Source: Flaccisagitta enflata (lineage: Eukaryota; Chaetognatha; Sagittoidea; Aphragmophora). Taken from it: a stretch of DNA of 64,000 nt. Position 1 is the stretch's first letter. Each line of letters begins with the position of its first letter. The stretch lies in NCBI GenBank assembly GCA_965153355.1, contig OZ231126.1, positions 868,001 to 932,000 of the forward strand, read 5' to 3'. Made by a program: the position numbers and the translations under genes. This document shows, piece by piece, positions 1 to 31,813 of this stretch. The notes beneath the pieces are model-generated. The model was not told where the DNA came from and searched no databases. It was given only the letters and a program-made list of their open reading frames with translations.

Positions 1-283
1 TTTGGGGGAAACAATGATATTGTATACGGTATGATGGCGCTCATTAGCAATGAAAGCCGATGATTGGTAAAACGCGTTAGCGGTAACAGATCAGATGAAA
101 AACAAAAGGTATGCAAAAATCGAAACAGAAAGCCCAAATCATATCATCATATCATATCATATCAGTTGACAATTTGACATTGCAGTGTTGAATCGATATG
201 AATGATTACAGAGACAACTACACGTTAAGCCTGGTAGAAAGTCGAGCAAATGCGTTACAAGAGACAGACAGAAAGACGAATGT

Positions 284-5844
<5,561 letters not shown>

Positions 5845-5846
5845 CT

Positions 5847-5848
5847 GT

Positions 5849-5930
<82 letters not shown>

Positions 5931-5981
5931 GGTTGTTGTTGTTGTTGTTGGTGTGGTTGTTGTTGTGGTTGTTGTTGTTAG

Positions 5982-6065
<84 letters not shown>

Positions 6066-6091
6066 GGTTGTGGTTGTGGTTGTGGTTGTGG

Positions 6092-6142
<51 letters not shown>

Positions 6143-6156
6143 TTGTCGTTGTTGTT
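5847..6156. repeat. (GTT)n trinucleotide tract
   Basis: About 310 bases of GTT with GTG variants, adjoining the acceptor of the first recognised coiled-coil exon. On the sense strand it is CAA, so this acceptor lacks a normal polypyrimidine tract. Confidence 0.95.
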
Positions 6157-6401
6157 GTATGACAACAATATGGAATATATTTCGAATCTTCTTATTTTAT
6201 GGAATGATTTTGGTCACTATGCTTTGTTTCTTTTTGTTGTGTTCTTGTTTATGCTTTGATTTCCTTGTCATGCAAGGGGCATGTTAAATTGTTTATTTGA
6301 TTGTTCTCCTCTCTTGGGAGTGAATTTTTTCAATTTTGAACTTTGCAGAATCGCTTCAACATGCTTAACAAACCTAAAAGAGAGAGAGGTAGGAGAAATA
6401 G

Positions 6402-7998
<1,597 letters not shown>

Positions 7999-7999
7999 G

Positions 8000-8530
8000 G
8001 TAGGGTCGGGTGTGTCAATATGTAAAAGGTCTTTTGATCAGCTCATCATCATCAGGGAGTATGAAGACATTAATTACAAAACACTTACCACTTTTATTTT
8101 TTTCAATTTCAATCATCTTCCGTTTTTTTAGCGTATGTGAAGATTGTCAAAAATATATATACTATCAGCGACTGCACTCAGTTTTGTTGAAAATGAGACT
8201 AAAGAATCATTTTAAAAATTATGTTTTTTCTATTACTAAATCATCTTGTATAAAAGCAGAAATTTTTGAATAATTTTTTATAGTATAAAGAATAAAAGAA
8301 CCATTGTGCTTTGATTTTTTTCCTTTTCATCAATAATCCAGGTGCAAAACCAGCTGCACTACAATATACAAATTAGAGGCTAAATGGGGATTTAGAAAAA
8401 AACGGAAGATGAGTGAAATTTGAAAAAAGAAAAACGGTAAGTACCTTAGAATCAATGTCCCAACAATCCCTGATGATGACCATCTGATCAAAAAACCTTT
8501 TGCATATTGACACACCCGAAGGGTAGGGGC
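8000..8530. mobile_element. foldback element
   Basis: The arm at about 8000-8120 (GGGTGTGTCAATATG, GATCAGCTCATCATCATCAG, AATCATCTTCCGTTTTTT) is found inverted at about 8393-8520. The middle is about 270 bases and AT-rich. It is non-coding and probably a non-autonomous DNA element. Inner parts resemble the element at 63007-63516. Confidence 0.6.
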
Positions 8531-8686
8531 GAACAGTGATATGAGAAGGAGGTGCGGATGATGGGGTCGGGGGTAGGAGTTGGCGAAGTGGGATATGGCG
8601 AGGGGGTGGGAATGAGGGGGACTTACAAAGTGACCGTGATTGAGGGGTTTATCGCGACTGCAAACCGCAAATGCACATAAAAGTTA

Positions 8687-8926
<240 letters not shown>

Positions 8927-9227
8927 AGAGACACACACAGACAGTCAAAAAGACAGACAGACAGACCGACAGATAGATAGACAGACAAACAGACAAAATG
9001 ACCGACAAATAGACAAACAGATAGAGACTGAGAGAAAGTGATCGAGAGAGGGAGAGACAAAGACTGAGCCAGAAAAAAAGTCAAACATGAAACAAAGAGA
9101 CAAAAGAGACAGAAATACAGATAAAAATTAAGTCCGCAACTGACAAAGACTCGGGGGGGGGGGGGGGCAGGTATTTCTCTATTTGACAAATGGTGGTGGT
9201 CGAGGAAGTAAACACACACACAACCAT

Positions 9228-9467
9228 CACTCTCTCTCTCTCTCTCTCGTGGTCCCTGTCTGTCTCTGTCTATCTATCCCTCTGATTCTTTCTCTCTCGT
9301 TTTTAGGTGCGACAAAGCACCTCTATAACTGGCTGTGTCCATCGGTCGGTTGGTCGGTCAGTCGGTCTGTCGGTTGGGTAACGCATTCGTTCGACGATCC
9401 ACACGTCGCACCTTATCGGCCTACTTGGTCTTGTTTTTTTTTCCTGATTGATTTGTTTCTTCTTTTT

Positions 9468-9508
<41 letters not shown>

Positions 9509-9528
9509 GTGCCAGTCTGTCTCAGTTT

Positions 9529-9580
<52 letters not shown>
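9228..9580. repeat. CT and CTGT tracts flanking a hairpin-ended element
   Basis: CT runs at 9228-9247 and 9530-9580, and a CTGT run at 9467-9508. Between them, 9303-9430, lies an element beginning TTTTTAGGTGCGACAAAGCACCT. Its first bases form a GGTGC/GCACC hairpin. A related copy lies inverted at 11100-11217. Confidence 0.75.
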
Positions 9581-9583
<3 letters not shown>

Positions 9584-9599
9584 TTTCTCCTTATTGATT

Positions 9600-10530
9600 A
9601 CTCAAGCCTTTGGTCGTAGCAATTTGGGTCGCGCTAAAAAAGAGTCATCCACTTTTGAGTCAATTGCAAATTGCAAATGTCGATTTCAGCCCTGACTCCG
9701 TCTTCCTTCTCCTCCTCTATCTCCTTCTCTTCCTCCTCCTCCTCTTTCTCCTCATCCTCCTCCTCCTATTCATCCTCTCCTCCCTCAATTTCTTTTTAAC
9801 TCAAAGCTTCGAGAACAGAACCTTTGCTATGGGTGAAGGCGCTGAAGCCTTTTAGGTGATATCAACGTAATTACTGACAGTAAACTCATAGAGACATGGA
9901 CTCTTTTCAATGGCCGTTGAAAAAGTTATGTGGCTATCATGTTACATTTTCATGACCGATACTATTAAAACTACTTTGTAGTGCAGGTTGAATGGCAACC
10001 AGGTCAGCGTGACTGTCTATCAAGTTATCAATTCTGTCATGCTCAATTGAGCAGAATAAGCGGAGCAAATGAGCTAAAGGCTCAAATTCACGACGTATTT
10101 ACTAACCAGATTCATAATGTTTTAAGACGTTTCCTCTAGGATAAAACATTTATAGATGTATTTAGCTAGCTTTGATTTGTACGAATGGATCAAATAGAAC
10201 GATGATTCAATCCAAGAACACATTAACGAAGAATTCAGTTAAAGAACAAACATTGACATTGCAAACAATGAGTCAAATGAAGTTTTTAATCACAAAAGCA
10301 TGTTAAAATAAACACGAATGCATGAATCCGTTCATCAATCCCTTCGCTCGATTAGCGCTCGGTCGGTACAGGTATAATTCTTTACTATGAAAAACAGTTT
10401 CATTGGACCACCGGACAAATCAGTATCGCAAATCATCAACATCAGCATCATGCAAATTGCAAAATTGCTACATGTAATCAAGGAATATGTTGCAACATGC
10501 GATAAAAAAGGTAATGATGGCATCAAGAAT
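9600..10530. other. no gene or clear element seen
   Basis: Apart from a short CTCCTC-rich patch at 9700-9785 the sequence is unique-looking, without a credible open frame or splice pair. It would include the 3' untranslated region of the gene ending at 10531. Confidence 0.5.
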
Positions 10531-11541
10531 TCACGGAGGTTCTAAGATATAAACATCCTTGCCATAGACCCAAATGTTTGTGGGAATGAAACTGTTTGAT
10601 TTGGCTCCAAGACGTTGCAATTGTTTCTTTCCATTTTCTACCAGGAAAAGTTTGTGATGGCGATCAATTCCTGCGAGGAAAAAAGTAAAATCGATGCCAA
10701 AGGGTTTCAGATGTTTGTTTTTCACATTAAGAAATATACAAGGCCAAGGATGAAACAACATTATAAGACGCTACAAAAACGATCTTTGTGTATATTTTTC
10801 AGTTACGGACACGCAACTCTAAAAGAGGCTTTGTCTGTCCGTCCCTTGGTCCGATATTTTTTGAAGTTCCGCTACGCTCTTTTTTTTTATAAGAACATCA
10901 TTTTTTTCGGAGGCTTCATGTTTTTATTTTCAAGGCCAAATGAAGCCTTTGACGTTTTTAGAGTGTTCTTAATTTCAAATACTATATAAACAATAGGAAA
11001 CCTTATAATATACTATTAATCAATTACACTAAATACATTTCTATACATTAAGAAAAAATGCCAATTATTAAAGTCTGGGAATATTTTCATGACGTTGATT
11101 TAACAAGGCCAAGTAGGCCAATAAGGTGCGACGTGTGGATCGTCCAACGAATGCGTTACCCGACCAACCAACAGACGGACACAGCCAGTTATAGAGGTGC
11201 TTTGTCGCACCTAAAAATCATAAAATATCATCTTTAGTACAAAAAAAATCAAGTGTTTTCCTAATGTTCTTCAAGTAATACTGTAAGCAAGAATTTTTTT
11301 CTCATGATTTGAAGCCTTCATATGTTCTTAAGATATTCTTAATTTTGGGGCTATTTGAAGCCTTGATGTTCTTATAAACTAGGTTCTTATAAAAAAGAAG
11401 AGTGTATCTTTAAATATTTTTTTTCCTCACCAGGGAAAACACTTTTCATGGTCTCGAAGGGAATTTTTCCATTGACCGCGATTTCAACTGATTTAGGCGC
11501 AGAAATTTCACCGGATTCTCCGTTTTTCAGCCGAACCAAAA
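10531..11541 (-). CDS. 3' end of an unidentified gene (two exons, weakly doublecortin-like)
   Basis: Two exons fit precisely: 11431-11541 (acceptor TTGCCAG, donor GTGAGG, leaving in phase 1) and 10531-10670 (acceptor CTCGCAG, entering in phase 1, stop TGA at 10531-10533). The joined protein begins LVRLKNGESGEISAPKSVEI and passes through VNGKIPFETMKSVFPG. It continues IDRHHKLFLVENGKKQLQRL and ends NIWVYGKDVYILEPP. The patterns V-x-L-x-N-G-E, the middle FETM and KLF-x-x-ENGKK followed by NIWV are reminiscent of a doublecortin (ubiquitin-like, microtubule-binding) domain. The match is weak and from memory. Upstream exons are not securely found; the next upstream sequence is a Tc1/mariner-type MITE. 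The reality of the exons is much surer than the product. Confidence 0.5.
10799..10870 (-). mobile_element. partial hairpin-ended element
   Basis: Contains the hairpin GTTACGGACACGCAAC followed by the typical GAGGCTTTGTCTGTCCGTCC. The body beyond is not recognisable. Confidence 0.4.
11100..11217 (+). mobile_element. hairpin-ended element, family B
   Basis: Ends in GAGGTGCTTTGTCGCACCT, a hairpin, directly followed by AAAAA. It is an inverted copy of 9303-9430, including GGTGCGACGTGTGGATCGTC. Confidence 0.6.
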
Positions 11542-11597
11542 CTGGCAATGAAAATCAATTTGAAATGAGAAAATCATGTTTTCATCCCAAGTTGATA

Positions 11598-12161
11598 CAG
11601 TAGATCTCGTCAAGACTTGAGATAACGGGAGCAAGCATTGTGGAAAGACGAATAAAGCCAGGGGAGTGATATTTAGATCATAAACTAATCAAAAGATGCT
11701 TAATTCCCCATGATAGCTGGTTGCCATGGAAATACTTTTCCAAGTATTCTCGCTAAAATATCAATATTTTTAGAGATTTTTTGAGGAAACATTGCATAAA
11801 ATAAGATTTGCTTCAACTTTCTCACAGTATGTTCTGTAAGAATGTTGCTCGATTGGCCGTCGCTAGGGAGCGTATCTATGTGTGACAACCCCTAGCAACC
11901 GCTAAACGAGCGACATTCTTACAGAACATACTATGAGAAAGTTGTAGCAAATTTAATTTTTTAATAATGTTCCCTCAAAAAATTTCTCAAAATATTGATA
12001 TTTTAGCGAAAATACATAGAAATGCGTTTCCCTGGCAACCAGCTATCATGGGCAATAAAACATCTTTTTATTGGTCTATGTTTTAAATATCATTTCCCTG
12101 GCTTCATTTGTTTTTCTACAATGCTTGCCCCCATTATCTCAAGTCTAGACGAGATCTACTG
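11598..12161. mobile_element. Tc1/mariner-type MITE, copy 1
   Basis: A 564-base foldback flanked by TA on both sides. Its inverted termini begin CAGTAGATCTCGTC and pair over nearly the whole length. The inner loop pairs TGTTCTGTAAGAATGTTGCT with its complement. TA flanks and a CAGT start are typical of Tc1/mariner. There is no transposase. Two further copies occur at 49313 and 61108. Confidence 0.85.
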
Positions 12162-12394
12162 TACTTTTTTTCAAGTGTGAAGATTGTTCTTAAATCTTAA
12201 AAAGAATTGGTTTACTCATAGTGCAATGGAACATCTGCGCACAAACAAATCCCTGCCCAAGCATGCAATTCAATGATCATTTGATATTGTAGGAGGGACG
12301 ATATGTTTTTTGGCCATTAGGTTATACAAATCAATTTCATGGGACCGTTGCAGATACTTACTGCCGAGTGCATCCTCAACTAGAGGAAGGGCCA

Positions 12395-12530
12395 TGTTGT
12401 GTGTCACGCCACGCTGCTGTCTGTTGCGCCACGCCGCTGTCTGTTGCGCCACGCCGCTGTTTGTTGCGCCAAGCTGCTGTCCGTTACGCCACGCTGCTGT
12501 CTGTTACGCCACGCTGCTTTGCCACAATGT
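12395..12530. repeat. 20-bp minisatellite, about six units
   Basis: Units near CACGCTGCTGTCTGTTGCGC are repeated head to tail with few differences. The open frames on the plus strand here are a by-product of the repeat. Confidence 0.85.
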
Positions 12531-13760
12531 CGCGCTCCGGTCACAAAGTCGAGCTTCGAGCCACACCGATTTGTTTTCTCTGTGTTATCACGAGAAAGTT
12601 TGATAATGAAGTAGAAATGTCACTTAAAACTATCCATACTAATTAGAAAGAACACGAAGATTGTTGCCGTCTGTTCGATGAGGATACCTTTAGGTAAATT
12701 CTGTCTATTCAATGAAAATACCTTTGGCTGTTATTTTCAAATGATGAAATCTTCATTAATGATATTTTCATCTGTTCTGCGGCTGAAAGAGATTGTGATG
12801 AAGACGGGGCGAAATCTGATCTGTCTGTCGTCCGATGCTGAGGCCTCATGAGGAGTCCAAGAAAGGGACGTCTCATAATTCTCCACGCATTTGACGAGTT
12901 TTGTAAGCAAAAAATGACAATAATTCCTTTCTTAATCCAATTACCAAAGAACCAAGATTCATTTTGTCTGTTGATTTGGCGAGACAAACTCTTTGTCATC
13001 AGAGGAAGAAAATTCGATGATTTATTGACCCCTCATTAACTGTATTATCTCTGTCTAGGAACTTGACTGTCTGAAAAGCTAATTTTGAGATATTTTGGGC
13101 TTAAATAGAATAAGAGATGTCCCAATAGAGTTCAAGTAAACCAGTCTCATTTCCTTGTTTTTTATTCGGTTTCTTAACAAAGGCCCTTTTCATAGCAAAA
13201 GTTCTCTCAGCAGAGGAACATGATGATAATGAGATCGAAAACACAGGAACACATCGCCACAAATGTTGCTCATCCAAGCTAAATGACTCAGGAGGAAATC
13301 TCTCTCTTCCTCTCTCTCGAAACAAGTTCATACTGTCAACAAAAAGCACTTTCATCGCTAGATTATTCCAATACAACATGAACGCCTCAAAAAGTTCTGT
13401 ACGAGAAGATTTGTATTTCGCAGACAAAAAGGCAACAAAATCAAACGATCGAAAAAAAAGCGAAAAAGATCTGAGAGAGGGGGTTTAAGATGGTGGGTTG
13501 AGATCGACGAGAAGACACAAACAAAAAGCGCATTTGGACAATGTTAACACAATTTACGTTGTCATTGGCCAGCCTATCTGGTTTGCAATGATTTTGTTGA
13601 CGTTGTCATGTTTCACATCATTCATGAAAACATTCTTTTTTTTTCTGGAAATCTAGAGATCTGGGAATCAATCAATCTTTCTGTCAATAAATCCATCAAT
13701 ATATCAACCATTTAATCCATCAACCATTCAATCAACCAATTAACTAATGTATAGATACAT
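12531..13760. other. no confirmed gene; possible exon fragments on minus strand
   Basis: At about 12728-12790 the minus strand has CTCTTTCAG before AEQMKISLMKISSFENNSQ, with a GTATTT donor. At 13101-13427 a 108-codon frame contains KVLFVDSMNLFRE. Neither could be joined to a neighbouring gene by phase or family. Confidence 0.25.
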
Positions 13761-13761
13761 A

Positions 13762-13763
<2 letters not shown>

Positions 13764-13802
<39 letters not shown>
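13764..13802. repeat. (ATCA)n tetranucleotide in the innexin 3' UTR
   Basis: Ten units of CAAT-type tetranucleotide, starting about twenty bases beyond the innexin stop codon. Confidence 0.85.
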
Positions 13803-13804
<2 letters not shown>

Positions 13805-13822
13805 GATGCCAACCCTTTCCAA

Positions 13823-26357
<12,535 letters not shown>

Positions 26358-26590
26358 TTTCTACACAATTGTGTTTAGTAATGTTTATTTTATTTTATTT
26401 CTTTTTTTTTTTTAATATAATGATTTCAATTTGAATATTTCCGGAGGCAATTATTTCTCTAATCTGCTGATCCTTTTTCGGTTAAATTTTCATAATTCTT
26501 GTCTATTAGTCTATTACTATCAGTATGAAAGCTAGCTAATTCTTTCTGAGCAGCAAGGATGAGCTATTCTGAGTTTTTGCCATGAATCAG

Positions 26591-26623
26591 ACCGGAAGTG
26601 ACGTTCTGGTCGCCGCCATCTTG
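26591..26623 (-). promoter_or_regulatory. candidate innexin promoter: ETS-like and YY1-like sites
   Basis: Plus-strand ACCGGAAGTGACG (26591-26603) matches the ETS/GABP consensus CCGGAAGTG. GCCGCCATCTTG (26612-26623) is the YY1 consensus AAGATGGCGGC read from the minus strand, the direction of the gene. They lie about 235-265 bases upstream of the innexin ATG, where a TATA-less animal promoter is expected. A transcription start here is inferred. Confidence 0.55.

Positions 26624-26629
<6 letters not shown>

Positions 26630-26677
<48 letters not shown>
26630..26677. repeat. (GA)n repeat
   Basis: Short perfect GA tract adjoining the candidate promoter. Confidence 0.9.
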
Positions 26678-26679
<2 letters not shown>

Positions 26680-26682
<3 letters not shown>

Positions 26683-27180
26683 AAAAATGAATGTGAAAAA
26701 AACAAACGCGATATTAAACGAATTTTACAATCAAATGTTAATTCAGACTCAATAGAATAATAGAATAATATCCACGATCTGTGAGGCTTGTTTATTTTGG
26801 AATAAATAGATAAGCGCTAAACAGGGAATAATCTGGCCGTTTTCCTCTTCATCATCTTTTAATTTTTTTCCGTTAGGGTCCATCTCATATTACAAAACAT
26901 GGCAAAGGGAAAGCGAAACTGCTGATTGGTTAAAACTACTATATCATCAATGATAGAATATAGAAAATATTTTTACCTGATCCACAACTTTTTACTGTAT
27001 TCTATGTTTTTTAGAACTATGAAAATGATGATTTTCATAACAAATTAGATAACTGAAAGAAAAAAAAAATCAAATAGATATTTTCTCAGATATCTAAGCT
27101 ATGCAGATTTTACATGAATAACAAACAAACAAAAAGGAATGTCCCTGAAGAGTTGTGAAATGTGACACGCGACACGCAAC
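26680..27180. other. AT-rich interval, nothing recognised
   Basis: No open frame, repeat or element that I can support. Confidence 0.5.
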
Positions 27181-27182
27181 AT

Positions 27183-27335
27183 GCGACACGCGACTCTACA
27201 GCCTGTCATGTCAGTTAGTCGGTCAGTCCATCCATCTATTTGCCAAACGTAACATTTCTGAAGTAAGAGCGGTTTTTGCATTTCTGCCCCGGCCCATCTA
27301 TCCGCAACTGTCCTGCCGTGTATCCGGCCTTGTTC
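27183..27335 (-). mobile_element. hairpin-ended element
   Basis: Begins near GACACGCGACTCTACAGCC, has a short GTCGGTCAGTCC core and ends TGTATCCGGCCTTGTT, the reversed form of the family start. Confidence 0.6.
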
Positions 27336-27639
27336 ATTTATAAACCAGATTGAATTTTTTTTTTGCTCTCAATATATATATATTTAAATGCAATACATAA
27401 TTATCCTAATTTTCAGTCAAATAGAGGTTTTTCTCTTACCAGTATAGATAGATTTCTATCTACCATTTTACCTCTGTGTTTATTCTTATTTCCTTTTCCA
27501 GTTATTATTTCTTTTAGCTTTTTTTTTTCTCTTATTTCAACAATCCTACAATTTATCAATAAAATCATGTGTGAATTTTGAGACGTTCCCTAACGCATTT
27601 TGCGGTTTCTCAGCACGCGTGCGTAGCAGACGATTTTTG

Positions 27640-27956
27640 GCTCCATCGCAGCAGTAGCTGCAGCAGCAGCCGCAGACGACCCCGCGTTCCTCCACAGCAG
27701 CAGCAGTAGAAGAAGCAGCAGAAAAGACAGCAGCCGCATGGAAAGAGATTCTCCTTCCTTTTCCTTTATTTTCCTCCTTTTCTTTTTAAAATTTCTCTCC
27801 GTGTTCTCCTCCTCTTCCTTGTCCTCCTCTTCCTTGTCCATCTCTTCCTCCTCATCCTCCTTTTCATCCTTTCCTTCTTTTCCACCTCTTCCTCTGCTTT
27901 TCTCGGTCGCAATTTCTTTTCTTTTCTTTCCTCCTTTCCTTTTATACCTTCTCACA
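27640..27956. repeat. low-complexity CAGCAG and TCCTCC tracts
   Basis: CAG-rich sequence at 27648-27735 followed by TCCTCTTCC-rich sequence to 27956. No gene is recognised. Confidence 0.6.
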
Positions 27957-27958
27957 GT

Positions 27959-28535
27959 GGGCCTTAATTGGATATGAGTTCGAAAAATTCCTCGATGGTA
28001 GTGACTCGTGTAAGTTGGTACAATTTTTAGTGGAGAATAAATGTTGACCCTTAAAAAAAAAACTTTCCCTTAAAAATGACTAAAGCGTTTTGAATTTCTC
28101 AAATATTTGATTGTTTTTTGAATTTCTGATTCAAGATTCATTTTCATGATAAAATTTACAATCATTTGATAGGTCACGCTTTATAGTTTTATCAATAAAC
28201 AAAATTTCCAATTTCTATACTACCATTACAAAAAAAGTAACGGTGGCCTAAAACATGAAAATCTTATTTTTTCATGAAACTATATAGTATGACCTATCAA
28301 TTGATTGGAAATTTTACCAGGAATATGAATCTTGAATCAGAGTTTTAAAATAGATATATCCTTCAGATCCATATGAAAATATTAGGGAAAATTGATAATT
28401 TTTAATGAATTTTACAAAAATTTTCAAGGGAAATTTTTTCTAAAGGTCAACATCAATTCTTCATAATGAATTGTACCTACTTATACACATCACTACCATC
28501 GAGGATTTTTTTGAACTCATATCTAATTAAGGCCC
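27959..28535. mobile_element. long foldback element
   Basis: The left arm GGGCCTTAATTGGATATGAG is inverted at the right end as CTCATATCTAATTAAGGCCC. Pairing continues inward, including a central palindrome around GATAGGTCACGC. No coding capacity. The same central palindrome recurs at 53600-53835. Confidence 0.8.
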
Positions 28536-28581
28536 GCTTTGTTCATTCTTTCCCCTCTAACTTTTATCCAAGTCTATTTAA

Positions 28582-28695
<114 letters not shown>

Positions 28696-29044
28696 CATCA
28701 ACGATCTTGTCGAGGTTGTTAACTGAGCATTGGATGATTAGGAAAAAAGTTCAAGATCGCACACTTTTGCATGAGTTGTATTCTATGAAACCTAAAAAGC
28801 AGTGTATGCAAGATTCGTTAACAGCAACACTTTTTTTACCGATAAAGCGGCTAATCGCCGTAGGAAAAAAAGTCGTAAATGATGGGACTTGCATGTTTGA
28901 GGACGGCGCTAAATTAAGCCTTAAAGTGAAGCTGCCAATACAGAAATAACTATGTACAAAATCTCTCATGGAACAATAAGTTGAATGCCTCGAAGGCGGG
29001 TATGCCTTATGAGCGGGTGCGCTCTAGCTGTGCTCCACTGTGCT

Positions 29045-29139
<95 letters not shown>
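29045..29139. repeat. (CT)n repeat
   Basis: About 95 bases of perfect CT. Confidence 0.95.
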
Positions 29140-29141
<2 letters not shown>

Positions 29142-29174
29142 ATGTTGTTTTGGACAAGCACATTTCGTGATTCC

Positions 29175-29240
29175 TTTTTGGGCAGCGGCCCCAAAGGGGC
29201 CAATATATAGGGGAAAAGCTCCCGCACTCGTTGCCTAGAT
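29175..29240. mobile_element. terminal fragment of family C element
   Basis: CCTTTTTGGGCAGCGGCCCC followed by AAAGGGG, the characteristic GC hairpin of the family. The remainder is absent. Confidence 0.5.
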
Positions 29241-29995
29241 AACCTCCTTATTCACTAGCTGATAGGTTCATCAGATCTTTTTTTCATATTTTGTTATTCC
29301 CTAAACAGAAAAGAGAGAAATTAGGACCGCTGTCCTAATAGTGAAGAACAATATATGCTGAAGGCACAATTCGCGGTTTCCTAGGCGGAGCATGGGTAAA
29401 ATAAGCCATTTTTGAAATCAAATAAATTCAACATATCTATACATCATTGTGAAGGTAATACATTACTGTATATAAATTCACAATTGAAATTTGTTAGCAG
29501 GGTCAAATCTTTATGCAAATTAGGTTATAATGACAACATTTGAAATTTTCCTTTTTTTCAAAATTTAATCATTTGATGAAGTAAGATTGACCAGTAAAGG
29601 TCTATATTGGTGCAAATACTCAGGGGTAAATGTTTTTGCGCTATATCGATCAATGTGCAGGTGTAGTTTTGAATATTATTGAATGCAAAGACCCAGAAAG
29701 TCCAAAATATCAATATTTTGCATGTAGACTAAACAGTCATAAACACAGCGACTTTAAAGACTGGATCTATGAAATTTGAATCTAATATGTATCTATCTAA
29801 AAACCCTTACTAAAATCTGACATTATTGAAATATATCTATTTACATATATGTATATATCCATATATATTTGAAGGTTCTATACCTGCCCGCATTGGTGTG
29901 AAAACTACCAGATGTAAAGATTGTGATTAAGATCATGCCGAATGTCTTTCTAACAAAATCTCTCTGAAATAAAAATTGAAAATTTTCATAGATAT
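29241..29995. other. AT-rich interval, nothing recognised
   Basis: No credible exon, repeat array or element ends. Confidence 0.5.
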
Positions 29996-29999
29996 CCTT

Positions 30000-30102
30000 C
30001 ATTCATTCATTCTTTCTATCTATCTTTCATTCTTTCTTTCTGTCTTTCTATCTTTCTGTCTTTCTTTCTTTCTTTCTTTTTTTCTTTCTTTCTTTCTTTC
30101 TC

Positions 30103-30142
<40 letters not shown>

Positions 30143-30195
30143 TTTTTCTTTCTTTCCTTCTTTCTTTCTTTCATTCTTTCTTTCTTTTTTTTTTT
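30000..30195. repeat. (CTTT)n tetranucleotide tract
   Basis: About 195 bases, interrupted by CTGT and CTCT units. Confidence 0.95.
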
Positions 30196-30296
30196 TTACT
30201 CTAGCTTTCTGAATGACGAATTTGGCTAGATGTCGTCTGTCGATTGGTGAAATATGATTCTAATAACCACAATAATTGCAATTCTATCATGGTATC

Positions 30297-30411
30297 TTCT
30301 TTTCCTTTTTCTTTTTCTTCTTCTTGTTCTTCTTCCTCTTCGTCTTGTTCTCTTTTATCTCTTTTATCTCCTCCATCTTCTTCCTTTTCATCTTCTTCTT
30401 CTTTGTTTTCT

Positions 30412-30466
<55 letters not shown>

Positions 30467-30618
30467 TTACTTCTTCTTTTACTTCTTCTTTTACTTCTTC
30501 TTTTACTTCTTCTTTTACTTCTTCTTCTACTTCTTTTTCTACTTCTTCTTCTCTGCTTCATCTCCTTTATCTCCTCTATCTTCTTCCGTTTCATCATCTT
30601 CTTCGTTTTCTTCTTAGA
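30297..30618. repeat. (CTT)n tract with a 15-base TTCTTCTTTTACTTC subrepeat
   Basis: CTT/CCT-rich, with regular TTTTACTTCTTC units at 30460-30545. Confidence 0.9.
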
Positions 30619-30807
30619 TCCGTTATTGCGTGATGGAACTGCATCTCTCTCTCTCTCTCTCTCTGTGACAAAAATGTAGAAAAGTGATTCTACATAGTAG
30701 AACTGGACAAAGTCGGCGTAGGCGTTACTGTCGGCATAGGCGTCAGTTGACTGAAGATGAGACAAAAGAAGTTTGACAGAAGTCATCCTGAAATACTTTT
30801 TAATTGA

Positions 30808-31037
30808 TGACACGTGACTCCACACCCTGTCATGTCCGTTGGTAGGTCAGTCCATCTATCCATCCGTCCACCAATGTCCAGAATTTGCAAGTTTTTTTTT
30901 AGACGCAGACACTACTCTACACCGGTCGGTCTGTCTGTCGGTTGGTCAAAAATATTTCTAAACTTGCGAGCAAATTTCGCATTACTGCTCCTGCCCATCT
31001 ACCCGTGATTGGATTGCCTTGTATCCAGCCTTGTTTT
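30808..31037 (-). mobile_element. hairpin-ended element, with a second start inside
   Basis: GACACGTGACTCCACACCC at the left, a second CAGACACTACTCTACACC at 30906 and the terminal GTATCCAGCCTTGTTTTT. It looks like one copy inserted into another. Confidence 0.55.
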
Positions 31038-31484
31038 TCATTATTGCCCATGCCCAAAAGGTAGGGGTATTTTACATTCCTATTGAAAAGTTTTCCTGTT
31101 AATGCAGCAAAACACCTTCAATAGTCGTATTTTCAAAAGTCATTTTTTGTGTAAAATGAAACTAAGATTCAAAAATGCGAGTTCAAATTTTGGCAAAAGA
31201 GTATCTTGGACTTATCACTCTTAGTTTAATCTCTTTAGTCGCTAGCCAAGTGAATCTATGAGGCTTTATATAGTACTCTTGTATGGTATTAGAGGCTCTT
31301 CTCCTAAGAAGGTTCGGAAGTTTGAAAGATGATATTAGATCTCTGCGTAAGATCTAGTTCAAACCATCGGTGGAAATTTCAAGGATGTCAGATCTCCGCG
31401 CGAACAATCGGGTTCAAATTGTTGGTGGAAATTTTCCATATTTCGAAAAACAAATTTGAAGCTTCTCTATTAACAATGTATTGA

Positions 31485-31706
31485 CATAATGGAAATGATT
31501 AGACGTTTTTGTACAACATTGGAATACCCCTGATTTATCTTACAGTTAATCAGTCCTTTCTCTCTATTTAGCCTCTCCTGCTCATCGTCATCCCCACCCT
31601 CATCCTTTGTTTCTCTACTTTCTTGTGTCTCTTTGTCTCATTTCTGTATCACCTGATGAATACAATTTTCCAATGTTGTACAAAAGGGTCTAATCATTTC
31701 CATCAT
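31485..31706. mobile_element. foldback element
   Basis: AATGGAAATGATTAGACGTT with the following TTGTACAACATTGGAA is repeated inverted as TTCCAATGTTGTACAAAAGG and TCTAATCATTTCCAT. Confidence 0.65.
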
Positions 31707-31813
31707 ACCAAATCTACAACCGTCCAACTTTCACTCTAATTCCCTATTGACGCATTGAAATACTGTTGTTTGTCATCTCGCTCGAAACATTATTCCATTA
31801 AGCTTGAACAGAA

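Noticed and set aside
12399-12614. Overlapping plus-strand frames over the 20-base minisatellite
   Set aside because: Three frames are open at once because of the repeat; no splice sites or homology.
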